Position numbers and translations under genes: made by a program
Source of the DNA: Ignavibacteria bacterium
Lineage (GTDB): Bacteria; Bacteroidota; Ignavibacteria; UBA10030; SZUA-254
Direction of reading: 5' to 3'
Assembly: GCA_005877655.1 (NCBI GenBank)
Contig: VBOC01000081.1
Coordinates: 1-7,334, forward strand
DNA length: 7,334 nt
In this document: positions 7,323 through 7,334 of the stretch, one piece after another
How the letters are laid out: each line of letters begins with the position of its first letter
Numbering within the stretch: the first letter of the stretch is position 1
Notes under the pieces: generated by a model
The model's input: the letters and a program-made list of their open reading frames with translations, nothing else
Database searches by the model: none
Told to the model about the DNA's origin: nothing

Positions 7323-7334
7323 GACCGCTTCTGT

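Overview
The window holds five genes, all on the minus strand, so they read from right to left. It looks like a chromosomal piece of a Gram-negative, probably FCB-type bacterium (Bacteroidota, Ignavibacteria, Zixibacteria, Latescibacteria or similar). The clues are a DUF5916 protein with a family 9 carbohydrate-binding-like front domain, a redoxin with a long TPR region, and a zinc-type anti-sigma factor with a helical periplasmic tail. Base composition is moderately GC-rich by eye. One gene has a textbook AGGAGG ribosome binding site, which argues against typical Bacteroidota. The phylum is an inference from protein types, not from a marker gene.

Right part (7334 to 4544) is an envelope-signalling cluster. 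An ECF sigma-70 factor (7262 to 6772) is preceded by an ECF-like promoter candidate and carries a frameshift at an A-rich stretch near 6987-6995. It overlaps by one base (TGATG) with a membrane-anchored zinc-finger anti-sigma factor (6772 to 5933). Twelve bases further on is an exported, probably lipid-anchored protein with an N-terminal TPR block and C-terminal HEAT repeats (5920 to 4544). Just after its stop codon is a GC-rich hairpin followed by a T-rich tail, a probable terminator. The expected logic is that the sigma factor is held at the membrane by the anti-sigma factor, and the TPR-HEAT protein is either part of that circuit or one of its outputs.

Left part (4383 to 1) is a separate unit of exported proteins. 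It starts with a secreted TlpA/ResA-like thiol-disulfide protein (4383 to 2443) that has a beta-sandwich front domain, a TPR-like middle and a WCGPC thioredoxin domain. After a 76-base gap comes a large DUF5916 outer-membrane-type protein (2366 to the left edge, cut off by the window). I translated the latter by hand and it is open over 788 codons.

No tRNA, rRNA, CRISPR array, insertion sequence or plus-strand gene could be supported. The long plus-strand frames are antisense shadows of the genes above. Apart from the frameshifted sigma gene and the partly unexplained TPR-HEAT partner, the window is fairly ordinary; no wholly new system could be demonstrated from sequence alone.
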